A DNA stretch of 55,669 nucleotides from Ruminococcus sp. GTDB lineage: Bacteria; Bacillota; Clostridia; Oscillospirales; Ruminococcaceae. Location: assembly GCA_016290875.1 (NCBI GenBank), contig JAEEVL010000023.1:1-55669 (forward strand), in the 5' to 3' direction. Positions 27,382-35,352 of the stretch are shown here, one piece after another. The translations under genes and the position numbers were made by a program. The notes beneath the pieces are model-generated. The model was not told the DNA's origin, did no database searches, and was given only the letters and a program-made list of their open reading frames with translations. Position 1 is the first letter of the stretch, and the number at the start of each line of letters is the position of its first letter.

Positions 27382-28062
27382 ATGAAGATTTGTATAAAAC
27401 AAAAAATACTGCACTTTCTCTTTCCGACACGCTGTCCTGTCTGCGGAGAATTCATCTATCCTGAGGAACTCTTCTGCGATGAGTGCAGCAAAAAGATCTC
27501 ACATTTTACCGGAGAATTTTCTGTTCCTGCCGCTGAAAGCTATACAGCAGCTTTCGTATACGACAAGAATATCTCTCCGGCTGTTATACTGCTTAAAAAA
27601 GGCATATGTGGAAATGCTGACCGCGCCCTTGCTTTGCCGCTCGCTGAAAAACTCAAAAAGATCAGTACAGCTGATTCCGTTGACCTTATACTGCCGGTTC
27701 CTATGCACAAAAAAGCTCAGTGTGAACGCGGCTACAATCAGGCAGAACTGATAGCAAAGATAATCGGCAGAGAGCTTAGAATACCTGTCGTATCTGACTG
27801 CGTGGTAAAAGTCCGCCGAACGGCTGCTCAGAAGGAACTTGACCGCATACACAGACGCACAAATCTAAAAGGTGCTTTCAGTGTACTCAGGCCTGAACTC
27901 ATACGCGGCAAGTCTGTTCTACTCATCGACGACATATGCACGACCGGCAGCACCCTCACAGAGCTTGCAGAAGTGCTTCGCAAAAACGGAGCGAAAAAGG
28001 TATTTTGTGCGACTGCGTGCAAAACTCCTCTCAAGCCCAAAACTGATAACACTAATACATAA
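27382..28062 (+). CDS. comF: ComF-family phosphoribosyltransferase-like protein
   Basis: 226 residues: an N-terminal four-Cys zinc site (RCPVCGEFI and FCDECSKK) and a phosphoribosyltransferase fold with PRPP motif SVLLIDDICTTGSTLTEL near 175-190. In Bacillus and Haemophilus, ComF proteins act in DNA uptake. No other competence gene is in view. The ATG at 27382 has no clear SD; the GGAG of the preceding terminator stem is about 18 bases upstream. Confidence 0.9.
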   Translation: MKICIKQKILHFLFPTRCPVCGEFIYPEELFCDECSKKISHFTGEFSVPAAESYTAAFVYDKNISPAVILLKKGICGNADRALALPLAEKLKKISTADSVDLILPVPMHKKAQCERGYNQAELIAKIIGRELRIPVVSDCVVKVRRTAAQKELDRIHRRTNLKGAFSVLRPELIRGKSVLLIDDICTTGSTLTELAEVLRKNGAKKVFCATACKTPLKPKTDNTNT

Positions 28063-28063
28063 A

Positions 28064-28085
28064 AAAGGACGCGATGGCGTCCTTT
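28064..28085. terminator. Bidirectional terminator after comF
   Basis: aaaggacgc (28064-28072) and gcgtccttt (28077-28085) form a perfect 9-bp stem with GATG loop. It has A-tracts before and T after, so it can end comF transcription and, on the minus strand, a transcript coming from the DIP1984-family gene and its downstream RNA. Confidence 0.82.
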
Positions 28086-28164
28086 CTCTATAAAGCTGTA
28101 TATTTCTTTATTCCCACAGACCACGCCCTCGCTCAGCAGTCAATACACGGTAATAATTTATAAG

Positions 28165-28313
28165 CGATAACTATACGAGTATACACTATCGGGACGTAAC
28201 AATAAATAGCGGAATCGAACCGCCTGCGCTGTCCATACGCAACCTAAGGTCCTTTTTATGACAAAGGTAAACCTTGTATTCGCCCTGCTGAACTACACCT
28301 TAATACATTACAT
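28165..28313 (-). ncRNA. Candidate tRNA-mimic structured RNA (bacterial Y-RNA-like) overlapping the DIP1984-family stop codon
   Basis: Read on the minus strand. A closing stem joins 28313-28304 to 28204-28194 (ten pairs, some G-U, one bulged base) and includes the stop codon of the upstream gene. Inside are a D-arm-like hairpin (GTTC 28293-28290, loop AGCAGGGC, GAAT 28281-28278), a hairpin ACAAG/TTTGT with 7-base loop (28277-28261), a hairpin TGCGT/GCGCA with 7-base loop (28241-28225) and a consensus T-arm (GGCGG 28224-28220, loop TTCGATT, CCGCT 28212-28208). No acceptor stem, CCA or normal anticodon arm fits, so it is not a tRNA gene. A further hairpin follows at 28191-28165. Bacterial Y RNAs (YrlA class) have tRNA-like D/T modules but usually sit beside a Ro60 gene, absent here. 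Confidence 0.6.
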
Positions 28314-28760
28314 AAGCTCAGTTGTCCAGTTGAGCGATTGTATCATGTTATCAGTCTCACGGAGCTCTCTTGAAAGGCGGTCTATCTCTTTTTGGAGCTT
28401 TTTGACATCTACAGTGCTGACAAGTTTTATCTCTGTCATACGTGCGCGCTTACCTGTCTGACTTGCGTTAAAAACAAGCTCCTTGTAAGCAGTTATTTTA
28501 AGCTTCAAGGCGTCTTTTTTAGCGATAAGCTGCGTAATGCTCTGCCCGTTGCTCTCAACAAGGCAGTTTGTGCGGTTGATACGCTCCATCAGCTCACGGA
28601 GACGCTCTATTGCTGAATCAAGCTCTTTCAGAAGCTCTTTAGGCTCTTCCGCCGGCTTTTCATTCTCCTGCACTATCGAATTTGAATTAAGTCTGACTTT
28701 AAGATTTTCAATATCACGGTTAAGGTCTGCTCTCTCCTGTAATGCTTCTGCAAGTTTCAT
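28308..28760 (-). CDS. DIP1984-family (DUF6847, 'septicolysin'-annotated) coiled-coil protein
   Basis: 150 residues, from the ATG at 28760 preceded by AAGGAG; an earlier ATG at 28793 lacks a site. Family features: MKLAEALQERADLNRDIENL at the start, ENEKPAEEPKELL near 45-60, INRTN, then KLVSTVDVKKLQKEIDRLSRELRE and the C-terminal IQSLNWTTEL. Mostly helical and probably a coiled-coil hairpin. The function is not established; the septicolysin name in databases is not supported by function here. The stop codon lies within the closing stem of the downstream tRNA-mimic RNA, suggesting a functional pair. Confidence 0.85.
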   Translation of the reverse strand: MKLAEALQERADLNRDIENLKVRLNSNSIVQENEKPAEEPKELLKELDSAIERLRELMERINRTNCLVESNGQSITQLIAKKDALKLKITAYKELVFNASQTGKRARMTEIKLVSTVDVKKLQKEIDRLSRELRETDNMIQSLNWTTELM

Positions 28761-28818
28761 TGTACCGCTCCTTTTCAATAAATCAGCTGTCACATATCAG
28801 CTTTTGGTTTTCAAGAAT

Positions 28819-28847
28819 ATTTTAACATTTTTATTCGCAGTTGTCAA
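28819..28847 (-). promoter_or_regulatory. Promoter of the DIP1984-family gene
   Basis: On the minus strand: -35 TTGACA (28842-28847), 17-bp spacer, -10 TAAAAT (28819-28824). Probably also drives the downstream structured RNA. Confidence 0.85.
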
Positions 28848-28880
28848 GGCGATTGCAGTGTTTACGTATTGCAACAGGAT

Positions 28881-28909
28881 TTGACATTTTCTGTTTTTTG
28901 CGCTATAAT
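28881..28909 (+). promoter_or_regulatory. Promoter of the amidohydrolase gene
   Basis: TTGACA (28881-28886), 17-bp spacer, TATAAT (28904-28909). It diverges from the DIP1984-family promoter. Confidence 0.87.
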
Positions 28910-28937
28910 ATTCTTTGTTATTCAGGAGGTATTAAGA

Positions 28938-29747
28938 ATGAACAAGGATATATATGAAAACTACGAGATTATTGATGCTCACGCACACATCTTCCCGGAG
29001 AAGATCGCAGAAGTTGCAACCGTGAGCATAGGCGAATTCTATGACATACCAATGAAAGGCTGCGGCAGCAGCGAAAAGCTGATAGAAAGCGGCAAAAAGA
29101 TCGGCGTTTCACGCTATCTTGTCTGTTCCACAGCAACAACGGCTCATCAGATAAGTGCAATAAATAGTTTTATCAGCGAAGAATGCAAGCTTCACCCTGA
29201 ATTTTACGGATTCGGTACTACACACACACATTCAGCTGATCTCGACGCAGATGTTGAACAGATGCTCTCTCTCGGTCTTCACGGTGTGAAGCTCCACCCG
29301 GATTTTCAGAAATTCAACGCTGATTCTCCGGAAGCTTACAAGATATATGAGCGTATTGAAGGAAAGCTCCCTCTCCTTATACACTGTGGCGACAACAGAT
29401 ATGACTTCTCAGCTCCGCAGCGTATTGCAAACATCCACAAAGATTTCCCCAAGCTGAAGATACTCGCAGCTCACCTCGGCGGATACCAGCGCTGGAACGA
29501 CGCTGAAAAGCTCCTGACTCCTGACGATTATCTCAGATTCGACATCAGCAGCTCAATGGCGTTTATGACACCGGAAAGAGCCGGCGAACTCATTCATAAA
29601 TACGGCAGTGAAAACTGCTTCTTCGGTGTTGACTTCCCTATGTGGACACATGAGGAAGAGCTCGAGCGTTTCTTCGCTATCGGTCTCACAGAAAAAGAGA
29701 ACCGTATGATACTCGCCGAGAACTTCAAGAATTTCCTCGGAATATAA
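28938..29747 (+). CDS. Amidohydrolase-family metal-dependent hydrolase
   Basis: 269 residues from the ATG at 28938, 7 bases after AGGAGGT; the frame also extends upstream to 28869 across the promoter. TIM-barrel amidohydrolase (amidohydrolase_2 type): IIDAHAHIFPEK holds the first metal His pair, LHGVKLHPDFQ, LLIHCGDN, ILAAHLGG and FGVDFPMW carry the other metal or catalytic residues. The real substrate is unknown; related enzymes are decarboxylases or lactonases. Single gene with its own promoter and terminator. Confidence 0.88.
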   Translation: MNKDIYENYEIIDAHAHIFPEKIAEVATVSIGEFYDIPMKGCGSSEKLIESGKKIGVSRYLVCSTATTAHQISAINSFISEECKLHPEFYGFGTTHTHSADLDADVEQMLSLGLHGVKLHPDFQKFNADSPEAYKIYERIEGKLPLLIHCGDNRYDFSAPQRIANIHKDFPKLKILAAHLGGYQRWNDAEKLLTPDDYLRFDISSSMAFMTPERAGELIHKYGSENCFFGVDFPMWTHEEELERFFAIGLTEKENRMILAENFKNFLGI

Positions 29748-29753
29748 AAAACA

Positions 29754-29778
29754 GCCGCACATCAAAGTGCGGCTTTAT
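29754..29778. terminator. Bidirectional terminator between amidohydrolase and nspC
   Basis: agccgcac (29754-29761) pairs with gtgcggct (29768-29775). A-run on one side and TTTATTT on the other let it end both convergent genes. Confidence 0.87.
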
Positions 29779-29787
29779 TTATGTGTA

Positions 29788-30927
29788 TCAGAGTCTTCCG
29801 CGGAAATCCTCATAGCCAAATCTTCGCAGTTCGGTTACATCTCCGTTCTCTTTAAGAAGCAGTATTGCCGGAAGCGGCATACCGTTAAAGGTATTGTTCT
29901 TGACCATTGAATATATCGCCATATCGCCGAATATCAGCTTATCGCCCATTTTGAGCGGCTCATCGAACGAATATTCACCGATCGAATCACCTGCAAGACA
30001 GGTCTGAGAGCCAAGACGGTAGGAATATGCCTTCTCGCCGGATTCTTCTGAATCCATAAGTGGCGGACGGTAGGGCATTTCCAGTACATCAGGCATATGA
30101 CAAGCCGCAGATGTGTCAAGAATAGCTATCGGCATATCGTTCTCGGTCAGGTCAAGCACCTCGGTAACAAGGTACCCTGCATTGAGCGCTATCGCTTCAC
30201 CGGGTTCGAGGTAGACTTCGAGTCCGTATTTCTCCTGCATACGACGGATACAGCGTTCAAGGCACGGTATATCATAATCTGCACGGGTAATGTGATGACC
30301 GCCGCCGAAGTTTATCCACTCCATACCGGCAAGAACATCACCAAATCTCTCTTCAACAGCGTCAAGCGTTCTTTCAAGGTCATCGGAATTCTGCTCACAG
30401 AGCGTATGGAAATGAAGTCCTGTAACGCCACGCAGATCATTGGCGCGGAAATTCTTTCTCGTTATGCCAAGTCTTGACTTAGGCGAACACGGATCGTAAA
30501 TATCGTGTCCCTCCTGAGTAGAAAACTCCGGATTTATGCGAAGACCTATCTTCTTTCCGGCAGCAAGCACACGGTCACGGTACTTATCGAGCTGCGTGAA
30601 GGAATTGAAGATGATATGTCCACAAAGAGAACAAATCTCATCTATCTCACTCTCGCGGTAAGCAGCCGAGAATACATGGTTTTCCTTTCCCATTTCCTCA
30701 GCACCAAGCTTTGCTTCATAAAGTCCGCTGCAAGCTGTTCCGGCAAGATACTCACCTATCATCAGATAAAGATGATAACAGGAAAATGCTTTCTGTGCGA
30801 GAAGTATCCTTGCACCTGTACGTTCCTGAACTCCGCGGAGTATTTCAAGATTTGCCCTTAACTTAGCTTCATCTATAACATAGCAAGGCGTTTTCAGTCC
30901 TTTTAAAATATCCTTTTTCTCGTTCAT
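29788..30927 (-). CDS. nspC: Carboxynorspermidine/carboxyspermidine decarboxylase
   Basis: 379-residue PLP-dependent decarboxylase of the alanine-racemase-like fold III. TPCYVIDEAKL opens the barrel, LLAQKAFSCY holds the PLP Lys, WINFGGGHHIT and EPGEAIALNAGY are the phosphate-binding and dimer motifs. It decarboxylates carboxyspermidine (or carboxynorspermidine), the last step of the dcSAM-independent route. Last gene of the polyamine operon; its ATG overlaps the preceding stop by one base. Confidence 0.94.
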   Translation of the reverse strand: MNEKKDILKGLKTPCYVIDEAKLRANLEILRGVQERTGARILLAQKAFSCYHLYLMIGEYLAGTACSGLYEAKLGAEEMGKENHVFSAAYRESEIDEICSLCGHIIFNSFTQLDKYRDRVLAAGKKIGLRINPEFSTQEGHDIYDPCSPKSRLGITRKNFRANDLRGVTGLHFHTLCEQNSDDLERTLDAVEERFGDVLAGMEWINFGGGHHITRADYDIPCLERCIRRMQEKYGLEVYLEPGEAIALNAGYLVTEVLDLTENDMPIAILDTSAACHMPDVLEMPYRPPLMDSEESGEKAYSYRLGSQTCLAGDSIGEYSFDEPLKMGDKLIFGDMAIYSMVKNNTFNGMPLPAILLLKENGDVTELRRFGYEDFRGRL

Positions 30928-31238
30928 CAGACAAATTTAACCGCTGTGCCGTAAGCAACTACTTCAGCAGCTCCCTGTGCAATCTCTGAGGAAACATATC
31001 TGAAACCTACGACAGCATCAGCCCCCATACTCTGTGCCTGAGCTATCATTCTCTGTCTTGCGATACCTCTTGCTTCATTCATCATCTCTGTGTAGCCTTT
31101 AATTTCGCCGCCGACAAGGTTCTTAAGTCCAGCCATAAAGTCTCTGCCGAAATTCTTTGTCTGTACGGTAGCGCCCTCAGCCAGGCCGATAACTTCAATG
31201 TTTTTTCCTGAAACGTAGTCTGTTGTTGCAATGATCAT
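30927..31238 (-). CDS. YbjQ/UPF0145-family protein
   Basis: 103 residues from ATG 31238. A TTG at 31247 would add three residues but the AAAGG site abuts it, whereas the ATG is nine bases away. MIIATTDYVSGK, GRDFMAGLKNLVGGEIKGY and RMIAQAQSMGADAVVGFRY are typical of UPF0145, a pentameric small-protein family without a proven function. Its presence between the two carboxyspermidine genes is unexplained. Confidence 0.9.
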   Translation of the reverse strand: MIIATTDYVSGKNIEVIGLAEGATVQTKNFGRDFMAGLKNLVGGEIKGYTEMMNEARGIARQRMIAQAQSMGADAVVGFRYVSSEIAQGAAEVVAYGTAVKFV

Positions 31239-31268
31239 ATAGTTCAACCTTTCCTTTTATATTATTTT

Positions 31269-31294
31269 CCGCAGGCAGCAAATGCCGCCTGCGG
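31269..31294 (-). other. Intercistronic hairpin in the polyamine operon
   Basis: ccgcaggc (31269-31276) and gcctgcgg (31287-31294) form a strong 8-bp stem in the gap before the UPF0145 gene. No T-run follows on either strand, so it is more likely a processing or mRNA-stability element than a terminator. Confidence 0.5.
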
Positions 31295-31309
31295 TCATGA
31301 GCGTTATTA

Positions 31310-32512
31310 TCAGTCTACGAGAGTAGGCTCGAAGTCCTCTTCCCACGGAAGTCCCCACTTATTGAGAGCTTCCATAAACGGATCGGGATCAAATTCCTCT
31401 ATGTTGTATACGCCGGCTTTTTTCCATGTACCGGTCATTATCATCATAGCACCGATCATTGCGGGAACACCTGTTGTATAAGAGATGGCCTGTGAGCCAA
31501 CTTCCTTATAGCACTCCTGATGATCGCAGATGTTGTAGAGGTAGTAGTTCTTTTCCTTGCCGTCTTTCTTACCTCGGAAAATACAGCCGATGTTTGTCTT
31601 TCCGACTGTTCTCGGACCGAGTGATGCAGGATCAGGAAGTACAGCCTTAAGAAACTGGAGCGGAACGATCTCCTTGCCCTCATACATGATAGGTTCGATA
31701 GAAGTCATACCAACATTCTCAAGGCACTTGAGATGTGTGAGGTAGCTCTGACCGAATGTCATAAAGAAACGGATACGCTTGATGCCTTTGATGTTGAGTG
31801 CGAGTGATTCAAGCTCCTCATGGTGAAGGAGGTACATATCCTTTTCGCCGACACCCTTGAAGTTATATACACGCTTGATCTCCATAGGCTCAGTCTCAAC
31901 CCACTTGCCGTCCTCGATGTAGCTGCCCTTTGCAGATACCTCACGGATATTTATCTCAGGGTTGAAATTTGTAGCGAACGGATAGCCGTGATCGCCGCCA
32001 TTGCAGTCAAGAATATCGATGTAATTTATCTCATCAAACTGGTGCTTCATAGCGTAAGCTGAGAAAACGCCGGTAACACCGGGATCGAAACCGCTTCCGA
32101 GAAGAGCTGTTATGCCAGCCTTTTCAAATCTCTCACGGTATGCCCACTGCCACTTGTACTCAAACTTAGCTGTATCGAGCGGCTCATAGTTTGCTGTATC
32201 CACATAGTGAGTCTTGGTTGCAAGACAAGCATCCATTATTGTGAGATCCTGATAAGGAAGTGCAAGGTTGAGGACAACATCCGGCTTGTAGCTGTTGATA
32301 AGAGCGATAAGCTCGTCAACATTATCTGCATTCACCTGTGCAGTCTCGATGACAGTTTTTGTTGTGGGCTGGAGCTTTTCCTTGAGCGCGTCGCACTTTG
32401 ACTTTGTACGGCTTGCGATCATTATTCCCTCAAAAACCTCGCTGTTCTGACAGCACTTGTGGATAGCAACGGAAGCAACTCCTCCGCATCCGATTATCAT
32501 ACATTTTCCCAT
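31310..32512 (-). CDS. Carboxynorspermidine/carboxyspermidine dehydrogenase (saccharopine dehydrogenase family)
   Basis: 400 residues. The Rossmann motif MIIGCGGVASVAIHKC opens the protein; DVVLNLALPYQDLTIMDACL and LLGSGFDPGVTGVF are family hallmarks. It reductively condenses aspartate semialdehyde with putrescine (or diaminopropane), using NADPH, to give carboxyspermidine, the substrate of NspC encoded two genes downstream. With no 2,4-diaminobutyrate genes in view and putrescine made by this same operon, spermidine is the likely product. Confidence 0.93.
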   Translation of the reverse strand: MGKCMIIGCGGVASVAIHKCCQNSEVFEGIMIASRTKSKCDALKEKLQPTTKTVIETAQVNADNVDELIALINSYKPDVVLNLALPYQDLTIMDACLATKTHYVDTANYEPLDTAKFEYKWQWAYRERFEKAGITALLGSGFDPGVTGVFSAYAMKHQFDEINYIDILDCNGGDHGYPFATNFNPEINIREVSAKGSYIEDGKWVETEPMEIKRVYNFKGVGEKDMYLLHHEELESLALNIKGIKRIRFFMTFGQSYLTHLKCLENVGMTSIEPIMYEGKEIVPLQFLKAVLPDPASLGPRTVGKTNIGCIFRGKKDGKEKNYYLYNICDHQECYKEVGSQAISYTTGVPAMIGAMMIMTGTWKKAGVYNIEEFDPDPFMEALNKWGLPWEEDFEPTLVD

Positions 32513-32527
32513 TTAATTTATACCTCC

Positions 32528-33076
32528 TTAGAATTCATAAGCATCTTTTTTCTTATAGCATATTACAAATACCGCAACGGCAAATAATACTGATGTAAAA
32601 GACATCAGTCCGAAAAGCCGTGCGTATGTACCGTCTTTTACTTCTTCTGTTCGGGCAGCCTCAAGAGTACTGTCCTTGTCTATGTCTGAGTCCTTCATCA
32701 CTTTATCGTAATTGGTGTCCCAATGCTTTTCGTAAGCAACTTTTACTCTGTCTCCGATCTTGTCAGTCGAACTGCGCGGAATGTAAAACTCCATATTCTG
32801 ACCGCCGGCAAATGTCACATCAACTGTACATACACGGTAAAGATCAAGCAGAGTCAACGCTTTGCAATTAGTGCCGTTGAGCGTTTTAAACTCCTTTATC
32901 GGAACTTCGGTTACTGTATATCTGTCAGGCTCGTTCTTATAATCCTCATAGTCTTTGTTCACCCAGTTCTTACCAAGCGAAGCATTCGCTCCGGCAAAGA
33001 TACCGGTAACAAGCGCTATCAAAAGTGCTGAGACAAACAGCACTTTTTCTATCTTGCTTTTGAATATTTTCCCCAT
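32528..33076 (-). CDS. Hypothetical two-helix membrane protein
   Basis: 182 residues from the ATG at 33076, which has AGGG seven bases upstream; an ATG at 33094 lacks a site. Helices lie at ~12-31 and ~152-172, with an extracytoplasmic part between them (Tyr/Lys/Asp-rich, LLDLYRVCTVDVTFAGG). Similar in plan to DUF3592-like proteins, but not recognised with certainty. It is encoded inside the polyamine operon. Confidence 0.78.
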   Translation of the reverse strand: MGKIFKSKIEKVLFVSALLIALVTGIFAGANASLGKNWVNKDYEDYKNEPDRYTVTEVPIKEFKTLNGTNCKALTLLDLYRVCTVDVTFAGGQNMEFYIPRSSTDKIGDRVKVAYEKHWDTNYDKVMKDSDIDKDSTLEAARTEEVKDGTYARLFGLMSFTSVLFAVAVFVICYKKKDAYEF

Positions 33077-33100
33077 TGTTTTTCCCTGTATCATTCTGTA

Positions 33101-33952
33101 TCATGACATAGCAAGAAGCATTTCGCGGATTATCTTGCAGGCAACTGCTGTTGACACTCCGCTCTGATCATATACAGGACTCAGCTCATTCACGTCACAG
33201 CCAACTATATTCAGCTTGCTGCAAACGAGAGTAACCGCCTTTCTCAGCTCGTCAAAAGTTACGCCGCCGGCTTCAGGAGTACCTGTACCGGGAAATACTG
33301 ACGGATCAAGAACATCAAGGTCAAGTGTGAAGTAGACATTCTTTCCCTTGAGCTTTTCAACGACATCTTCAAGCCCCTCAAAGCTGAACTTGTGCATCTC
33401 AGTATGTTCATCAGCAAAGCGGAACTCGTCACGGTCGCCGCTTCTTATACCGAACTGGAAGATATGTCCGTCGCCGAGAATGTCCCAGCAGCGTCTGAGT
33501 ACACAGGCGTGTGACATCTTCTGTCCGAGGTAGTCCTCGCGGAGATCAGCATGAGCATCGAAGTGTACGATGTAAAGGTCATTATATTTCTCCTTGACTG
33601 CCTTTATAGAGCCAAGAGTTACAAGATGTTCGCCGCCTATCATGAAAGGAACCTTGCCGTCTGAAAGTATCACTTCCGAACGTGTTTCTATATCATCAAC
33701 TGCGCGTTCTGTGCTTCCGAACGGAAGTTCAAGGTCACCGCTGTCGAAATAGCTGTAATCAAGCATATCCTTATCCTGATACGGACTGTAAGTCTCTATG
33801 CCGAAGCTCTCATTTCTGATAGCCGGCGGGCCGAACCTCGTACCCGGACGGAAGCTCGTTGTTCCATCAAATCCTGCGCCGAAAAGAACTATCTTCGCGT
33901 CATCGTATTCACTGTCGCAGGCGATAAAAGTCTGTATATTATTATTCAACAT
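33101..33952 (-). CDS. speB: Agmatinase
   Basis: 283 residues from the ATG at 33952, preceded by GAGGAG inside the end of speE; an earlier ATG at 33973 lacks this. Ureohydrolase metal motifs: GGEHLVTLG, HFDAHADLRED and LDLDVLDPSVFPGTGTPE. It hydrolyses agmatine to putrescine and urea. It overlaps speE by 11 bases and works directly after SpeA. Confidence 0.94.
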   Translation of the reverse strand: MLNNNIQTFIACDSEYDDAKIVLFGAGFDGTTSFRPGTRFGPPAIRNESFGIETYSPYQDKDMLDYSYFDSGDLELPFGSTERAVDDIETRSEVILSDGKVPFMIGGEHLVTLGSIKAVKEKYNDLYIVHFDAHADLREDYLGQKMSHACVLRRCWDILGDGHIFQFGIRSGDRDEFRFADEHTEMHKFSFEGLEDVVEKLKGKNVYFTLDLDVLDPSVFPGTGTPEAGGVTFDELRKAVTLVCSKLNIVGCDVNELSPVYDQSGVSTAVACKIIREMLLAMS

Positions 33953-34793
33953 CTTTAAGAAGCTCCTCAACATAATTTGGCAGCGCGAACGCTCCTACGT
34001 GCAGACGCGGATTGTAGTAGCGCGTCTTCAGACCAAGCATACTCCACTGAGTACCATTGTAATCAGCTGTCGGATGGTACTTCTTTGAAGCAAAGCCAAA
34101 GAGCCAGTGTCCGGACGGATAAGTAGGGATATGTGCCTGGTATACCTTGCTTATCGGGAAGCTCTCTACGATACGCTTGTGTGAACGCTGCATAGCCGCA
34201 GCATCCTCAGCATAGAACGGGCTCTCATGCTGATTGACCATAATACCGTCATCGTGCAGAGCCTTGAAGCAGCTTCCGTAGAATTCCTTTGTGAAAAGGC
34301 CCTCTCCCGGTCCGAAAGGATCGGTAGAATCAACGATTATAACATCATACTGGTCTGTACAGCGGCGAATGAACTTAACGCCGTCCTCATAATATACGTG
34401 TACCCTCGGATCATCAAAGCGGCAGGCTGTTGTCGGGAGATACTGCTTGCTCACCTCAACAACCAGCTCGTCTATCTCAACGAGGTCGATATTTTCAACA
34501 GAGGAATACCTTGTGAGCTCTCTAACTACTCCTCCGTCTCCTGCGCCTATTACGAGGATATTTTTCGGATTCGGATGAACAGCCATAGGAACATGGGTTA
34601 TCATTTCATGATATATAAATTCGTCCTTTTCCGTAAGCATCATGTAGCCGTCGAGTGTAAGGAAACGTCCAAATTCCTTTGAATCAAAAACGTCGATCCT
34701 CTGAAACTCACTGTTTCCGCTGTAAAGCTGGTGATCCACCTTTATCGAGAATTTTACGTTGGGAGTATGACGCTCCGTAAACCATAGTTCCAT
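33942..34793 (-). CDS. speE: Spermidine synthase (aminopropyltransferase)
   Basis: 283 residues. N-terminal beta domain, then a Rossmann fold with VIGAGDGGVVRELTRY, ENIDLVEIDELVVEV, YDVIIVDSTDPFGPGEGLFT (catalytic Asp) and PTYPSGHWLFGFAS. It transfers aminopropyl from decarboxylated AdoMet (made by SpeD) to putrescine. GGAGGT precedes the ATG. Confidence 0.95.
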   Translation of the reverse strand: MELWFTERHTPNVKFSIKVDHQLYSGNSEFQRIDVFDSKEFGRFLTLDGYMMLTEKDEFIYHEMITHVPMAVHPNPKNILVIGAGDGGVVRELTRYSSVENIDLVEIDELVVEVSKQYLPTTACRFDDPRVHVYYEDGVKFIRRCTDQYDVIIVDSTDPFGPGEGLFTKEFYGSCFKALHDDGIMVNQHESPFYAEDAAAMQRSHKRIVESFPISKVYQAHIPTYPSGHWLFGFASKKYHPTADYNGTQWSMLGLKTRYYNPRLHVGAFALPNYVEELLKDVE

Positions 34794-34830
34794 TGTTTAC
34801 CTCCGTTCTTATGAGCCGCACTATGCGGTC

Positions 34831-35295
34831 TTATTCTTCTTCACCTTCAACGCCTTTCATAGCTATCCTGAGATATACAGGCGTGAGAAGGAATGCAAGC
34901 AGGAAGCCAACGACAAGTCCGATACCGAGCGAGCTAAGGAACGCCGGAACGAACTGCATACGTTCGCCGTGCTTCTTTGACATATTGTAAGCAAAAGTGA
35001 TCATCGCAAGAGTCATTACAGGTGTGAAGATAACGTCAGCTATAAGACTTTCGAGACATCTTGCGCCGTTGCTGCCCTTTTCAAGTCCGCACCTGCGGCT
35101 TGCAGCATGGGAAACAGGTCCGATCGGTACAAAGAAACCGATGAGAAGACTGATGATAGTGCTGATGATAAAGCTTGAAATAAATCCGACTGGAGTGAAG
35201 TGTCCTGATGTGATATTGCCTATGAGAGACATACAAAAACTCATTGTAATACCCATAAGCATATTCATTTTTCTTCCGGCTTTTTTCATATTCAT
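34831..35295 (-). CDS. Hypothetical four-helix membrane protein (DUF2798-like)
   Basis: 154 residues with hydrophobic segments at ~12-30, ~38-60, ~85-103 and ~118-140 and an acidic end. The repeated pattern (MSFCMSLIGNITSG in the first half, FAYNMSKK and FVPAFLSSLGIGLVVGF in the second) loosely resembles two DUF2798 units. GGAGGT lies 6 bases before the ATG. Between speA and speE it could be a polyamine or amino-acid exporter, but nothing in the sequence proves this. Confidence 0.75.
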   Translation of the reverse strand: MNMKKAGRKMNMLMGITMSFCMSLIGNITSGHFTPVGFISSFIISTIISLLIGFFVPIGPVSHAASRRCGLEKGSNGARCLESLIADVIFTPVMTLAMITFAYNMSKKHGERMQFVPAFLSSLGIGLVVGFLLAFLLTPVYLRIAMKGVEGEEE

Positions 35296-35352
35296 AAGTG
35301 TACCTCCTGTGTCTTCCCCATTAATTGATGGAATATCCCTGATCCCTATGTC

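Noticed and set aside
28190..28313. A normal tRNA gene on the minus strand
   Set aside because: T-arm and D-arm are convincing, but no 7-bp acceptor stem, no usable anticodon loop (position 37 is C in both candidate loops) and about 35 extra bases in the middle. Treated as a tRNA mimic.
28308..28345. A second D-arm-like motif (GCTC...GAGC) just upstream of the structured RNA
   Set aside because: It is explained by the conserved DIP1984-family C-terminus IQSLNWTTEL, so it is coding sequence.
31239..31247. TTG start for the UPF0145 gene
   Set aside because: The ribosome site AAAGG directly abuts it; the ATG nine bases later has proper spacing.
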